Numbered from the stretch's first letter, positions 26,799 through 35,795 are shown. The stretch is 64,000 nucleotides of DNA from Legionella_A sp963772805 (GCA_963772805.1 CAVYYU010000008.1:310001-374000), one strand, 5' to 3'. The notes: a model not told the origin generated them from the sequence alone. Numbers and translations: made by a program.

Positions 26799-27420
26799 GC
26801 TGCTGAATCGCTGTCAGGCTATTGAGGGCTATAGTCTGGCGCAGCTAGCGACCGCACTGAAGCTGATTGTCCCCAACCATCCTCTGCAGCGTAAAGGATG
26901 GACTGGGCAGGCGATTGAATTAGCACTGGGGACAACGGCAGGCGGTAAAGCCGAACCTGATTTTACTTATCTTGGCATTGAACTTAAAACGCTACCCATC
27001 AACCATCTGGGTAAACCGGCCGAATCAACCTTTGTTACATCCATTCCCTTGCTGACAATTCACAAAGAGGAGTGGCCGGAGTCACAATGTTTTGGCAAAT
27101 TAAAGCGAGTGTTGTGGCTACCAATTGAAGCAGATGATCGTATCCCATTTCCACATCGACGAATTGGAAAAGGCATTTTATGGTCACCTACGTCCGAACA
27201 GGAAGCTGTGTTAGCACATGATTGGTGTGAGCTGACATTGATGATTGCGACAGGAAAACTCTCAGAGATTAATGCCAGTATGGGACAATATTTACAAGTA
27301 AGGCCCAAAGGTGCAAATGCTAAGTCGCTCTGTTATGGGTTTGATGAGACAGGAAATAAAGTCCAGACTTTGCCACGCGGATTTTATTTACGAAGCAGTT
27401 TTACGGCGATGGTTTTGTAG
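26761..27420 (+). CDS. mutH: DNA mismatch repair endonuclease MutH
   Basis: MutH nicks the unmethylated strand at hemimethylated GATC sites during mismatch repair, activated by MutL. All catalytic residues are present with the E. coli spacing: Glu53, Asp67, Glu74 and Lys76 (PDFTYLGIELKTLP). Length 219, normal. I use the ATG at 26761, which overlaps the mscS-like gene by 38 bases; an earlier in-frame start would only add residues coded within that gene. MutH is restricted to gammaproteobacteria with Dam methylation, so the organism probably has dam, mutS and mutL elsewhere. Confidence 0.95.
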   Translation: MFLINNPPQSETELLNRCQAIEGYSLAQLATALKLIVPNHPLQRKGWTGQAIELALGTTAGGKAEPDFTYLGIELKTLPINHLGKPAESTFVTSIPLLTIHKEEWPESQCFGKLKRVLWLPIEADDRIPFPHRRIGKGILWSPTSEQEAVLAHDWCELTLMIATGKLSEINASMGQYLQVRPKGANAKSLCYGFDETGNKVQTLPRGFYLRSSFTAMVL

Positions 27421-27502
27421 TAGCTGTTTGTTATGTGTATTATTAAATTTGCACATCGCATTACTAAATTCATATAATAATCGTATCTAACAGGGAGTTT
27501 TG

Positions 27503-27817
27503 ATGAAGAAAATAATAGCGTTGATGATAATAGGGGCATGTCAACTATCACATGCATCCAGTGATAATGTGTCAGACCAAATTCAATTGCTCAACAGCCA
27601 GATTCAGGCGCAGTTGCAAAAAATTCATGTTGATCAACAGACGCAGCTTAATGCGCTCAATACGCAGATCCAGACACAAATAAAACAATTACAAGTAGAT
27701 TTACATGGGGACATTGATAAGGTTAACAAACAAACACAAAATCAAATAAAACAGTTGCAAACAAATTTACAACAGGAAATCCAGCAAGTGCATAAAGAAG
27801 CAACGGCGGGGAGATAA
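27503..27817 (+). CDS. small exported glutamine-rich coiled-coil protein
   Basis: A 104-residue protein, not recognised. Residues 1-18 are a signal peptide (KKIIALMIIGACQLSHA). The mature part is one continuous coiled coil rich in Gln and without Pro or Cys, with repeated units such as QIQTQIKQLQ and NQIKQLQTNLQQ, suggesting a periplasmic homo-oligomeric rod. CAGGGAG precedes the ATG at 27503. The gene stands alone, convergent with the cold-shock gene. Confidence 0.65.
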   Translation: MKKIIALMIIGACQLSHASSDNVSDQIQLLNSQIQAQLQKIHVDQQTQLNALNTQIQTQIKQLQVDLHGDIDKVNKQTQNQIKQLQTNLQQEIQQVHKEATAGR

Positions 27818-27874
27818 AGATTATCAAAAACGGTTTTTGTGTGAAATTTTATTTGATGGACTTAGAATAAAAAT

Positions 27875-27908
27875 CCATCCTGGTAAACTTGGATGATTAA
27901 CAGGATGG
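27875..27908. terminator. hairpin between convergent genes
   Basis: CCATCCTG (27875-27882) pairs with CAGGATGG (27901-27908) over an 18-base loop, between the coiled-coil gene and the cold-shock gene. AT-rich flanks but no clean T-run; a bidirectional terminator is plausible. Confidence 0.45.
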
Positions 27909-27949
27909 TGGCATTACTAACCCGACCAGCGGAAGAGTTGTTAAATAGC

Positions 27950-28162
27950 TTATACGACTTCGACTTCTTCAGCCTGAGGTCCTTTTTGACCTTGACCAGC
28001 TTTGAACATTACAGCAGCGCCTTCAGCTAAGGTTTTGAAACCGTTGCCTTGGATTGCACTGAAATGAACGAAATAATCTTTGCCACTGCTTTCGATAAAA
28101 CCAAAGCCTTTGCTTTCGTTAAACCATTTAACTGTACCACGTACTTTTTCTGACATTTTCAT
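27950..28162 (-). CDS. cold-shock protein (CspA family)
   Basis: A 70-residue OB-fold RNA chaperone. RNP1 is KGFGFIE and RNP2 is YFVHFSAI, as in CspA proteins, and GTVKWFNESKGFG is the standard opening. The first Met (28162) and the Met two codons on are both possible starts; AGGA precedes both. Csp messages usually have long leaders, and the 380 bases upstream are gene-free, which fits. Confidence 0.95.
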   Translation of the reverse strand: MKMSEKVRGTVKWFNESKGFGFIESSGKDYFVHFSAIQGNGFKTLAEGAAVMFKAGQGQKGPQAEEVEVV

Positions 28163-28545
28163 TTTTCCTGATTTGTTAACACAGCATTGTAATATTACCT
28201 ACATATGCTGCTGATATTTTATTTACATGAGCATCTGAAACCGATACCCACGGACAGTATACTACATATTTATAGATTAGTTACTATTTGGACGTCTTTA
28301 TTTAATTTAATTACATTATTATTGTTGATTTTTGAATATTATAACTATTTATTATTGGGTTTTGTGAAATTATATTGCTACTTTCGAGTTGTTATCTTTA
28401 ATTTAAATTCAAGGTATTGATGCCAATTTTTAAACGTACTATTATGAAATCCCATATTGGAATTAGTCTTTATATTTAATGGGTTATCATTGAGTTATAT
28501 ACAGTGGTAGCTTCTTAGCGTTTAGCCACACATTAAGGAAAATGA
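28163..28545. other. gene-free AT-rich spacer between csp and the outer-membrane protein gene
   Basis: This divergent spacer should hold the leader and promoter of the cold-shock gene and the promoter of the gene at 28546. It is very AT-rich. I could not place either promoter with confidence, and a 71-codon open frame at 28205-28420 looks like chance. Confidence 0.5.
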
Positions 28546-29295
28546 ATGAAAATTAAAACCGTAGTAGCCGCATCCCTCGTGACTTGCGTATCTGCAAGCG
28601 CATTGGCAGGCACAATGGGTTCGGCAGTTACTTCTAATCCTTGGGCGCTTGTCATGACATTAGGGCTGGGGCCTGCATGGACAAGTAACGGTCAAACTCA
28701 AACATTTTTCCTTCAGACCGACGTACAAAAAACTTATGCTGCAGTTAAAAAGACAAGTGGATTTGCTGTTGGTGAGTTTTTTGCAGGTGTACAACATGAA
28801 CTGAGCCCTGTTTTTACCGGTCAATTAGGTATTGCACTCGCGGCAACTGGTAATGCTAAACTTCAGGGCGATATCTGGGAAGATGCTGATCCTAACTTCA
28901 ATAATTTTGACTACAACTACAAAATTAATCATACGCATGTCGCGTTGAAAGGAAAATTATTAGCAGATTTTGGCCTAATGGTGCAGCCCTATATAAGTGG
29001 CAGTGTGGGTGGCGGTTATAACCGCACGCATGATTTTCACATTGGCCAAAAATTATTTGAGGAAGTTCCTGCGCCTAACTTTGCTGACAACAAGACTAGT
29101 GCGTTTACTTACACACTCGGTTTTGGTGTTCAAAAAGCCGTCAATAACCACTGGCAGGTAGGTATTGGCTATGAGTTCGCTAATTGGGGTAAAAGTCAGT
29201 TAGCAAGAGCGCAAGGTCAAACGCTAAACAGTGGTTTGTATCTGAGTCATCTCTATACAAATCAATTGCAACTTAACCTCAGTTATGTAGCATAA
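28546..29295 (+). CDS. outer-membrane beta-barrel protein
   Basis: A 249-residue protein with a signal peptide (residues 1-22, ending SASALAG), then alternating polar/hydrophobic strands typical of a small barrel: for example FAVGEFFAGVQHEL, FTGQLGIALAATG, VQPYISGSVGGGY and a C-terminal LQLNLSYVA. The end is aromatic-poor but strand-like, as in OmpA/OmpW-type porins. AAGGAAAA precedes the ATG. It is followed after 11 bases by a secreted Ig-like/DUF1566 protein, so the two are probably one transcript of surface proteins. Confidence 0.8.
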   Translation: MKIKTVVAASLVTCVSASALAGTMGSAVTSNPWALVMTLGLGPAWTSNGQTQTFFLQTDVQKTYAAVKKTSGFAVGEFFAGVQHELSPVFTGQLGIALAATGNAKLQGDIWEDADPNFNNFDYNYKINHTHVALKGKLLADFGLMVQPYISGSVGGGYNRTHDFHIGQKLFEEVPAPNFADNKTSAFTYTLGFGVQKAVNNHWQVGIGYEFANWGKSQLARAQGQTLNSGLYLSHLYTNQLQLNLSYVA

Positions 29296-29306
29296 GGACA
29301 TTCAGT

Positions 29307-30788
29307 ATGAACAATATAAGCTTGATAAAACGGTTGGGAATAGGTGCTTGCGCCTTATTAGCCACATTTATGCTGCATGCAGTAGCACAGCCCAAATTTA
29401 CGCTGGTGCCGATGACGCCTACAACGCTGTCGTTAAATCCTACGGACACGGCAGTAGTGCAGTACCGGGTGACTAACCAGACTAACATTACGCGTACGTT
29501 AACGATTATGCCTATTGCGGGTATAACCCAAATAACGACACCAACTCTTTTGGTTCCTAATTTGGAGTGTCCCAATCCTTTTACGCTTGCTTCTATGCAG
29601 TCTTGTTTATTGACATTGGAACTTAACGGCAGTAGCTTGCCAGATCGCGTAACGAATGGACCGGTGGTGTGTAAAACCCAGGGTCCAGGTAATAACAGCC
29701 CTGACCCAATTTTGTGTTCTCAGCCAAGTCAGGCGGATAGTTTAAATATTACACTGCTTGGAGGTACGAGCAATCCTCTAAGGTCAATCGCGGTAACACC
29801 TGCAAATTCCACCATTGGTGTTGGAGCGCCTCAGCAGTTTACCGCTACAGGAACTTACGCTAGTGGTGCCACACTGAATTTGACAGAACTGGTTACCTGG
29901 TCTTCATCAAATACATCTGTTGCCACCGCGTCTAATGTAACGCCTTACATAGGTCAAGCCGTAGGTGTTTCATCAGGTAGCGTTGCGATCACAGCAACTT
30001 TAGGTGCGGTGTCGGGTAGTACCACGTTAACTGTTAGTGCTGCGATAGTTCCGATCTCATTGGTGGTCACACCGGCTAATTCTACTATAAATGCTATTAC
30101 TGCTGGAGAGTCAACCACACAGCAATTTACAGCAACAGCAACTTTTTCAGATGCGTCTGTACATGATGTGACGAACCTTTCTACCTGGAGTTCGTCAGTT
30201 CTTGAGGCTGCTATCATTAATTCCACTACTGGCCTTGCCACCGCTCGTAACAGCGGAGGTCCAACTACTATTACAGCTACATATAGTATAGTGCTTGGAT
30301 TCACTACGTTGAACGTAACCGCGGCGAACATTGGCGATGCTTATCAGGGCGGTGTACTGGCGTGTCTTGCGCCACCAGAGTTTGAGAACCTTATTGCGGC
30401 AACCTCAGATGATGGTGCAGGTACGCCGTTGCCATGGGCTATCATTGGGGGAGACGTTGCAGGAGCAACTTCTGCCACAGACGGTGCGGCTAATACCATT
30501 GCAATTGTTAGTGCAGAAGGTGCCGGAACTACTTATTCCGCAGGTGCCTGCGATGCCTACACCTCAGGAGGTTATAACGATTGGTATTTACCAGCAATCA
30601 ATGAAGTAGTGGGCTGTTTATATTTCCATAGGCTGGCGATTGGCGGATTTGATATCTCGACCAGTTACTGGAGTTCTACACAAGATACCATTTTGAATGC
30701 GTTTGCTGTCGACTTTGGTACCGGAGCACCGGTATCCACTGTTAAAACGCTTCCATTTAAGCTTCGTTGTGTGCGAAAGCCGACCTAA
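29307..30788 (+). CDS. secreted protein with two bacterial Ig-like (BIG2) domains and a DUF1566-type C-terminal domain
   Basis: A 493-residue exported protein. Signal peptide 1-28 (LLATFMLHAVAQ). Residues ~30-150 form a beta-rich N-terminal domain with four Cys. Two BIG2-like domains follow, each beginning SI/LxVTPANSTI and containing QQFTATxT and WSSS (about 167-250 and 250-340). The C-terminal part (about 345-493) has YNDWYLPAINEV and STSYWSSTQD, the marks of DUF1566, the fold used by the Legionella collagen-like adhesin for binding. Probably a surface adhesin or binding protein; the ligand is unknown. Confidence 0.8.
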   Translation: MNNISLIKRLGIGACALLATFMLHAVAQPKFTLVPMTPTTLSLNPTDTAVVQYRVTNQTNITRTLTIMPIAGITQITTPTLLVPNLECPNPFTLASMQSCLLTLELNGSSLPDRVTNGPVVCKTQGPGNNSPDPILCSQPSQADSLNITLLGGTSNPLRSIAVTPANSTIGVGAPQQFTATGTYASGATLNLTELVTWSSSNTSVATASNVTPYIGQAVGVSSGSVAITATLGAVSGSTTLTVSAAIVPISLVVTPANSTINAITAGESTTQQFTATATFSDASVHDVTNLSTWSSSVLEAAIINSTTGLATARNSGGPTTITATYSIVLGFTTLNVTAANIGDAYQGGVLACLAPPEFENLIAATSDDGAGTPLPWAIIGGDVAGATSATDGAANTIAIVSAEGAGTTYSAGACDAYTSGGYNDWYLPAINEVVGCLYFHRLAIGGFDISTSYWSSTQDTILNAFAVDFGTGAPVSTVKTLPFKLRCVRKPT

Positions 30789-30799
30789 GTTATTTAGTT

Positions 30800-30860
30800 G
30801 ATTTTTACCGTCATAAAAAAATGGTCGCTTTTGCGGCCATTTTTTATGACGGTAAAAATC
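30800..30860 (+). terminator. long hairpin terminator after the Ig-like gene
   Basis: Twelve bases after the stop, two arms of about 28 bases pair almost perfectly (shared parts GATTTTTACCGTCAT and ATGGYCGC, with one bulged A and one G-T pair) around the loop TTTT. The inner stem with its A- and T-runs would end transcription in either direction. Confidence 0.8.
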
Positions 30861-31065
30861 GCATGAACATGAATTAACAAAAATCATATTGCCTGTCATT
30901 ATTTTGAATCAATAAGATTAAAATATTCATTTTTACTCCTGCGCTGAATGAGCATAAGAGATACATGCTAATCATAAAAAAAACAAAAATCAGCGACTAT
31001 CAATACGTTAAAAATAAAATTCTGCCTGAGCGGCCTTGATAGCAAATCAATACCCCTAAAATAAA

Positions 31066-31088
31066 CTATCCACAGAATCTGTGGATAA
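31066..31088. promoter_or_regulatory. inverted pair of DnaA-box-like sites
   Basis: TATCCACAGA-A-TCTGTGGATA (31067-31087) is a perfect 10+1+10 palindrome. Its right half contains TGTGGATAA (31080-31088), an exact match to the DnaA box TTATCCACA, and its left half CTATCCACA differs at one base. It lies in the 402-base gene-free stretch 30789-31190, about 100 bases before lolC. Confidence 0.55.
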
Positions 31089-31190
31089 GTGTGTGTGTAG
31101 TCTGATGATGAATGTCTAATATCGTTGATAGAGGTATCCTGTTACGGTATTTTTCACTACAATAGTGTTTTACACAAATTTAGACCACCT

Positions 31191-32435
31191 ATGTTCAAGC
31201 CATTGGCATTGTATATCGGGTTGCGTTATACGCGCGCCAAAAAGAAGAATCATTTCGTATCCTTTATATCACTAAGCTCGATGCTGGGTATTGGCATGGG
31301 CGTGATGGTTTTAATTACGGTGTTATCCGTCATGAATGGCTTTGATGAAGAAATTCACAAGCGATTTTTTGGTATGGCGCCTGAAGTAACAGTAAGTGGG
31401 CGAGATGGGAAAATAAGCAATTGGCAACAATTGGCCAAGCAATTACAGGCTGTTCCCGGGGTGACTGCAGTGGCACCTTTTGTAGGCGGGCAGGGATTAT
31501 TAACCCATGAGGGTCAGGTCTTGCCTATTGTGCTCACAGGTATCTCCCCTGAGCAAGAGCAGTATGTAACCCATTTACAAGATAAATTAATTGTTGGAAA
31601 CATTGCAGATTTGCAGCATTTCGGCATTATTCTTGGGCGTGGTCTTGCTGATAGTCTCGGTGTGATGATAGGGGATAAAGTTACAATCATGATCCCGCAA
31701 GCGACAGTAACGCCTGCGGGCATGATCCCACGTTTTAAACGCTTTACTGTGAAAGGGGTATTTACGGCGGGAACAGGCTTTAATTTTGATACCCGATTAG
31801 CCTTTATCAATTTGGCCGATGCGCAGAAATTACTGCAGCTTGGCGATGATGTTACCGGGCTTAAAATGAAAATTAAGGATGTTTATCAGGCACCAGTGAT
31901 GTCGGAGCAATTGGAAGCTAAATTAGGTGAAAATTACGACGTTGGCAATTGGACACGGGATTTCGGTGCTTTTTTCCAAGCCGTTAAAATGGAAAAAAAC
32001 ATGATGTTCCTGATTTTGATGCTGATTATCGCTGTGGCGGCATTCAATCTTGTCTCGTCATTGGTGATGGTCGTGAATGATAAACAGGCTGAGATTGCTA
32101 TTTTACGGACTATAGGAGCCACGCCCTCGACCATTCTTTGGATTTTTATCGTACAAGGGATGATGGTAGGCCTTGTCGGTACTTTTATGGGGCTTATCGG
32201 TGGTTTGTTGTTGGCTTATAACGCCACGACCATTGTTAACTTCCTGCAGTCATTTCTTGATGTGCAGTTATTGTCCTCCAGTATTTATTTTGTTGATTAT
32301 TTGCCATCAAAAATTATATTCAGTGATTTATGGCACGTGTGCGCGATCGCTATATTCATGAGCTTTGCAGCGACTATCTATCCGTCCTGGCGGGCATCAA
32401 AAACGGTGATTGCGGAGGCTTTGCATTATGAATGA
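31191..32435 (+). CDS. lolC: lipoprotein-releasing system membrane subunit LolC/LolE
   Basis: The permease of the LolCDE ABC transporter, which extracts lipoproteins from the inner membrane and hands them to LolA. At 414 residues it has one N-terminal membrane helix (about 25-50), a ~200-residue periplasmic domain and three C-terminal helices. The opening MFKPLALYIGLRYTRAKKKN is typical, which is why I use the ATG at 31191 although its ribosome-binding site is weak. Only one LolC/E-type gene is present, so a LolF-like homodimer with LolD is possible. Confidence 0.94.
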   Translation: MFKPLALYIGLRYTRAKKKNHFVSFISLSSMLGIGMGVMVLITVLSVMNGFDEEIHKRFFGMAPEVTVSGRDGKISNWQQLAKQLQAVPGVTAVAPFVGGQGLLTHEGQVLPIVLTGISPEQEQYVTHLQDKLIVGNIADLQHFGIILGRGLADSLGVMIGDKVTIMIPQATVTPAGMIPRFKRFTVKGVFTAGTGFNFDTRLAFINLADAQKLLQLGDDVTGLKMKIKDVYQAPVMSEQLEAKLGENYDVGNWTRDFGAFFQAVKMEKNMMFLILMLIIAVAAFNLVSSLVMVVNDKQAEIAILRTIGATPSTILWIFIVQGMMVGLVGTFMGLIGGLLLAYNATTIVNFLQSFLDVQLLSSSIYFVDYLPSKIIFSDLWHVCAIAIFMSFAATIYPSWRASKTVIAEALHYE

Positions 32436-33105
32436 GGTGATTATTAGTTGTCAGAATCTCAGTAAATCATACCATGATGGCCATATGTCGGTAGATGTGT
32501 TGGGGGGTATCGATTTTTCTATTCATCAAGGCGATCGGATTGCAATTGTAGGACCGTCGGGCTCGGGTAAAAGTACCTTGTTGCATTTACTCGGTGGCTT
32601 GGATAAACCAACCGGCGGGAATGTGATGATACAAGGTGCTAATTGGCAGTCATTTGGTGAAAAACAACGGTGCAAATTACGCAATAAAAAATTGGGATTC
32701 ATCTATCAATTTCATCACTTGTTACCTGAATTTACAGCACTTGAAAATGTGGCTATGCCTTTATTGTTGGGTGACGTTTCGGTTCACGATGCTCGCGAGC
32801 AAGCAAGCAGCGTTTTGGAGAAAGTCGGCCTTGCAGCTCGCGAGCAGCACAAACCATCAGAGTTGTCAGGTGGTGAGCGTCAACGCGTAGCCATTGCACG
32901 TGCATTGGTGCACCAGCCGCAATGTATGTTTGCTGATGAGCCTACGGGAAATTTGGATCATGCCTCAGCACTTAAAGTTTTTGAATTGATGTTGAGTTTA
33001 AATACGCAATTGAACACGGCGTTGGTGATCGTAACCCATGACATGCAGCTGGCAAAGCGTATGGATAGGGTGATCAATTTACAAGAAGGGCAATTGCGAT
33101 TGTAG
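32428..33105 (+). CDS. lolD: lipoprotein-releasing system ATPase LolD
   Basis: The ABC ATPase partner of LolC. Walker A GPSGSGKST at residues 42-50, Q-loop FIYQFHHLLPEFTALENV near 91 (the LLPEFTALENV stretch is typical of LolD), signature LSGGERQR at 146-153, Walker B MFADEP with Asp170-Glu171, and His203-region switch VIVTHD. The ATG at 32428 overlaps the lolC stop by eight bases and has GGAGG ten bases ahead, which decides the start; 225 residues. Confidence 0.96.
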   Translation: MNEVIISCQNLSKSYHDGHMSVDVLGGIDFSIHQGDRIAIVGPSGSGKSTLLHLLGGLDKPTGGNVMIQGANWQSFGEKQRCKLRNKKLGFIYQFHHLLPEFTALENVAMPLLLGDVSVHDAREQASSVLEKVGLAAREQHKPSELSGGERQRVAIARALVHQPQCMFADEPTGNLDHASALKVFELMLSLNTQLNTALVIVTHDMQLAKRMDRVINLQEGQLRL

Positions 33106-33152
33106 ACGCGGCACTCAGTTTATCGAAAAGCCTTATTTGAATTTTGGTAATC

Positions 33153-33187
33153 GTAGCCTTGATTACGCTATGCTGCATCAAGGCTAC
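33153..33187. terminator. hairpin between convergent lolD and asnS
   Basis: GTAGCCTTGAT and ATCAAGGCTAC form a perfect 11-bp stem with a 13-base loop, lying between two converging genes. No T-run of note, so it may work as a weak bidirectional terminator or protect 3' ends. Confidence 0.5.
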
Positions 33188-33221
33188 TGATCTGACAGTT
33201 GTTATTTCAAGGCGATTATCC

Positions 33222-34625
33222 CTAATAATCTGCATGTCCCGGTGTGCGTGGAAAGGGAATAACATCGCGAACGTTATTCACGCCCGTGACATAGCTAATC
33301 AGGCGCTCAAGTCCTAAACCGAATCCTGCGTGTGGAACGCTGCCGTAGCGGCGGAGATCTCGGTACCATTGATAATGCTCTTTGTTCAAGTTGCTCTCAT
33401 CCATGCGTCTGTCTAATATATCCAGTCGTTCTTCACGCTGACTACCACCGATAATCTCACCGATTCCAGGCGCTAAAACGTCCATGGCAGCTACGGTACG
33501 TTCATCATCATTGAGGCGCATATAGAAGCCTTTTATTTCTTGCGGGTAATCTGTGATTATCACTGGTCTTTTGCAGAGCTCTTCGGCTAGGTATCGCTCG
33601 TGTTCGGATTGCAAGTCTAATCCCCAGTTCACTGGGTACTCAAACGTGACATCTGCTTTTTGTAATGCGTCGATGGCGTGCGTATAGGTCATGATTTCAA
33701 AGTCGGAGTTAACAATATTCTCGAGGCGCTCAATACAACCCTGCGATACAAATTGATTAAAAAACGCCATGTCGTCAGCACGTTCATCTAGCACTGTTTT
33801 ACATAAGTACTGCAACATATCCTGGCTCAGACTACAGATATCACTCAATGTCGCAAAGGCTAATTCTGGTTCAACCATCCAGAATTCCGCCAGGTGGCGA
33901 CTGGTATTGGAATTCTCAGCGCGGAATGTAGGACCGAAGGTATAAACTTTAGACATAGCCATGCAATAAGTTTCTAGGTTCAATTGCCCAGAGACGGTTA
34001 AGAACGTTTCGCGTCCGAAAAAATCTTTGCTAAAATCAACCTCGCCTTTGTCATTTTTAGGCACGTTTAACAGGTCAAGAGTACTTACTCTAAACATCTC
34101 ACCTGCACCTTCACAGTCACTGGCCGTAATGATAGGCGTATGCACCCAAAAAAAACCACGCTCATGAAAAAACCGATGTATCGCTTGCGACAGGCAATGA
34201 CGAACACGCGTTACGGCACTGATGGTATTCGTGCGTGGGCGTAAATGAGCCACATCACGTAAAAACTCAAGCGTGTGTCGCTTGGGTTGAATAGGGTAGG
34301 TGTCTGGGTTTTCAACCCAACCAACCACATGGATTTCTTTCGCCTGAATTTCAAAAAGCTGTCCTTGCCCTTGGGATGCAACCAGCTTGCCGGTAGCGCT
34401 TATGGCACAACCTGCGGTTAACTTCAGAATGTCACGTTCATAATTTTCAAGACTTTCAGGTGCCACGATCTGTATTGGTGCAAAGCACGAGCCATCATGT
34501 AAACTGATAAAAGACAGGCCTGCTTTCGAATCGCGACGAGTTTTTACCCAGCCGCGGATAGTGACGGTTTTATCAACGCTGATTTCACCATCCAAACATT
34601 GTTTTACTGTATAGACTTCTGTCAT
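33222..34625 (-). CDS. asnS: asparaginyl-tRNA synthetase
   Basis: A class IIb synthetase that charges tRNA-Asn. The OB-fold anticodon domain starts VTIRGWVKTRRDSKAG; motif 2 region TFGPTFRAENSNTSRHLAEFWMVEPE (split here: FRAENSNTSRHLAEFW) and motif 3 GFGLGLERLISYVTG are clear, with the C-terminal VRDVIPFPRTPG. GGAG lies six bases before the ATG at 34625, which gives 467 residues, one more than E. coli; an upstream in-frame codon would add six residues without a site. Confidence 0.97.
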   Translation of the reverse strand: MTEVYTVKQCLDGEISVDKTVTIRGWVKTRRDSKAGLSFISLHDGSCFAPIQIVAPESLENYERDILKLTAGCAISATGKLVASQGQGQLFEIQAKEIHVVGWVENPDTYPIQPKRHTLEFLRDVAHLRPRTNTISAVTRVRHCLSQAIHRFFHERGFFWVHTPIITASDCEGAGEMFRVSTLDLLNVPKNDKGEVDFSKDFFGRETFLTVSGQLNLETYCMAMSKVYTFGPTFRAENSNTSRHLAEFWMVEPELAFATLSDICSLSQDMLQYLCKTVLDERADDMAFFNQFVSQGCIERLENIVNSDFEIMTYTHAIDALQKADVTFEYPVNWGLDLQSEHERYLAEELCKRPVIITDYPQEIKGFYMRLNDDERTVAAMDVLAPGIGEIIGGSQREERLDILDRRMDESNLNKEHYQWYRDLRRYGSVPHAGFGLGLERLISYVTGVNNVRDVIPFPRTPGHADY

Positions 34626-34733
34626 GATGTACTCCAAAATCATTTACTTACAAGGGCGAAGGCCAGAGACATCTGATCTGTCGTTTGCAACAAAAGTGGA
34701 TAATACACTAAAAAAAATCAGGGTGGGAATAGT

Positions 34734-35294
34734 ATGTACCGACAAATTATTTTATTTTTAACCTTAATTTGGCCGGCACTCTTGTTTGCTGAGGATACTA
34801 TTCTTCAGTATTACCGCCCATTTACTGAAACAAACAAACAGCCACCGATAATGATTGTCGCTAACAAGGCTGGTGAGTGCTGGCAGCAATCGCAGCACGT
34901 TCTGCGTGAGGATGCCTGGCGATGTGTTAGCGAAGGGCGTGTTTATGATCCCTGTTTTGTAAAACCTGTTGGCTCACATTTGGAAGCAGTTTGCCCTGAT
35001 TCACCCTGGTCTGGAAAAAGTGTACAAATTACGGTGGTTACCCCCTTGGATAATAGCCATCATAGTCCATTGGATATGTCGCGCAATTATGCTTGGGCAA
35101 TCGAGCTTGGCGATGGTGAAAAATGTTTGGCTGTGGATGCTGGAGAAAATCAGGGTGGTCTACCTGTGCGTTACCATTGTGATCGGCAAACAGTCTTAGT
35201 TGGGCACATACAGCGCTGCGCGGCGGCTTGGAAAATGTTGCAGTATAACCCCGCAGGGATAACGACAGCGGTAATAACTAAAGCGTGGTTTTAG
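34734..35294 (+). CDS. hypothetical secreted protein with conserved cysteines
   Basis: A 186-residue protein, not recognised. Signal peptide 1-19 (ILFLTLIWPALLFA). Six cysteines in the mature part, in contexts such as GECWQQ, AWRCVSEGRVYDPCF and EAVCPDSPW, suggest disulfides. The C-terminal part has WAIELGDGEKCLAVDAG and a YHCD motif. Similar small proteins occur in Legionella as far as I recall, without known function. The gene starts 108 bases from the divergent asnS and is followed by a small membrane protein. Confidence 0.65.
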   Translation: MYRQIILFLTLIWPALLFAEDTILQYYRPFTETNKQPPIMIVANKAGECWQQSQHVLREDAWRCVSEGRVYDPCFVKPVGSHLEAVCPDSPWSGKSVQITVVTPLDNSHHSPLDMSRNYAWAIELGDGEKCLAVDAGENQGGLPVRYHCDRQTVLVGHIQRCAAAWKMLQYNPAGITTAVITKAWF

Positions 35295-35375
35295 TGGCTT
35301 CAGGCAAGTACTTGCAATATAAATATATTGCGGTTAATAATAGTACGGATAACTATATCAATCAGGGAGATAGAT

Positions 35376-35795
35376 ATGTTTGGAGCAGTTTTACACTCGT
35401 TCATTTTGGCACAAGTTTTTGGTTTGTACTTGATAATCATGGCTGTTATTTTGTTGAGCCGGGTTAAATTTTATCGTGAATTTATTCAGAATTTGACTAC
35501 GAACAGTGGTGGATTAGTTACTGGGGCATCGGTTGGGTTGATGCTTGGTATCCTTCTGGTGGTTATTCATAATAATTGGGTGATGGCGCCACAAGTGTTT
35601 GTTACCATCATTTGCTGGTATGTGCTTATCAAATCAATATTATGGCTTTCGTTCCCTGAGCGTATGTTGGCGATGACTAAGCGCTTATTTGCTGGTAAAG
35701 GATATTACTTCATGGTTGCCATGATGGCGATTATGGGATACATCTTGTTAACAGAAGGCTTTTATCTTTCTATTTTTATGATTCAGCAGTCCTAA
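35376..35795 (+). CDS. small integral membrane protein, four helices
   Basis: A 139-residue protein, not recognised. Four hydrophobic segments lie at about 3-26, 46-66, 69-91 and 109-135, joined by short loops with VKFYREFIQNL and FPERMLAMTKRLFAGKG. No cysteine or obvious ligand residues. AGGGAG stands seven bases before the ATG at 35376, which decides this start over an in-frame codon at 35328. The gene is followed by a clear terminator. Confidence 0.7.
   Translation: MFGAVLHSFILAQVFGLYLIIMAVILLSRVKFYREFIQNLTTNSGGLVTGASVGLMLGILLVVIHNNWVMAPQVFVTIICWYVLIKSILWLSFPERMLAMTKRLFAGKGYYFMVAMMAIMGYILLTEGFYLSIFMIQQS

Noticed and set aside
28205..28420. 71-codon hydrophobic open frame upstream of the outer-membrane protein gene
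   Set aside because: It is in a very AT-rich spacer, lacks a ribosome-binding site, and its hydrophobicity is what AT-rich DNA gives by chance.
31066..31088. DnaA-box pair as the chromosomal origin
   Set aside because: Only two boxes, no AT-rich unwinding region with repeats, and no dnaA, dnaN, gidA or rpmH genes nearby.
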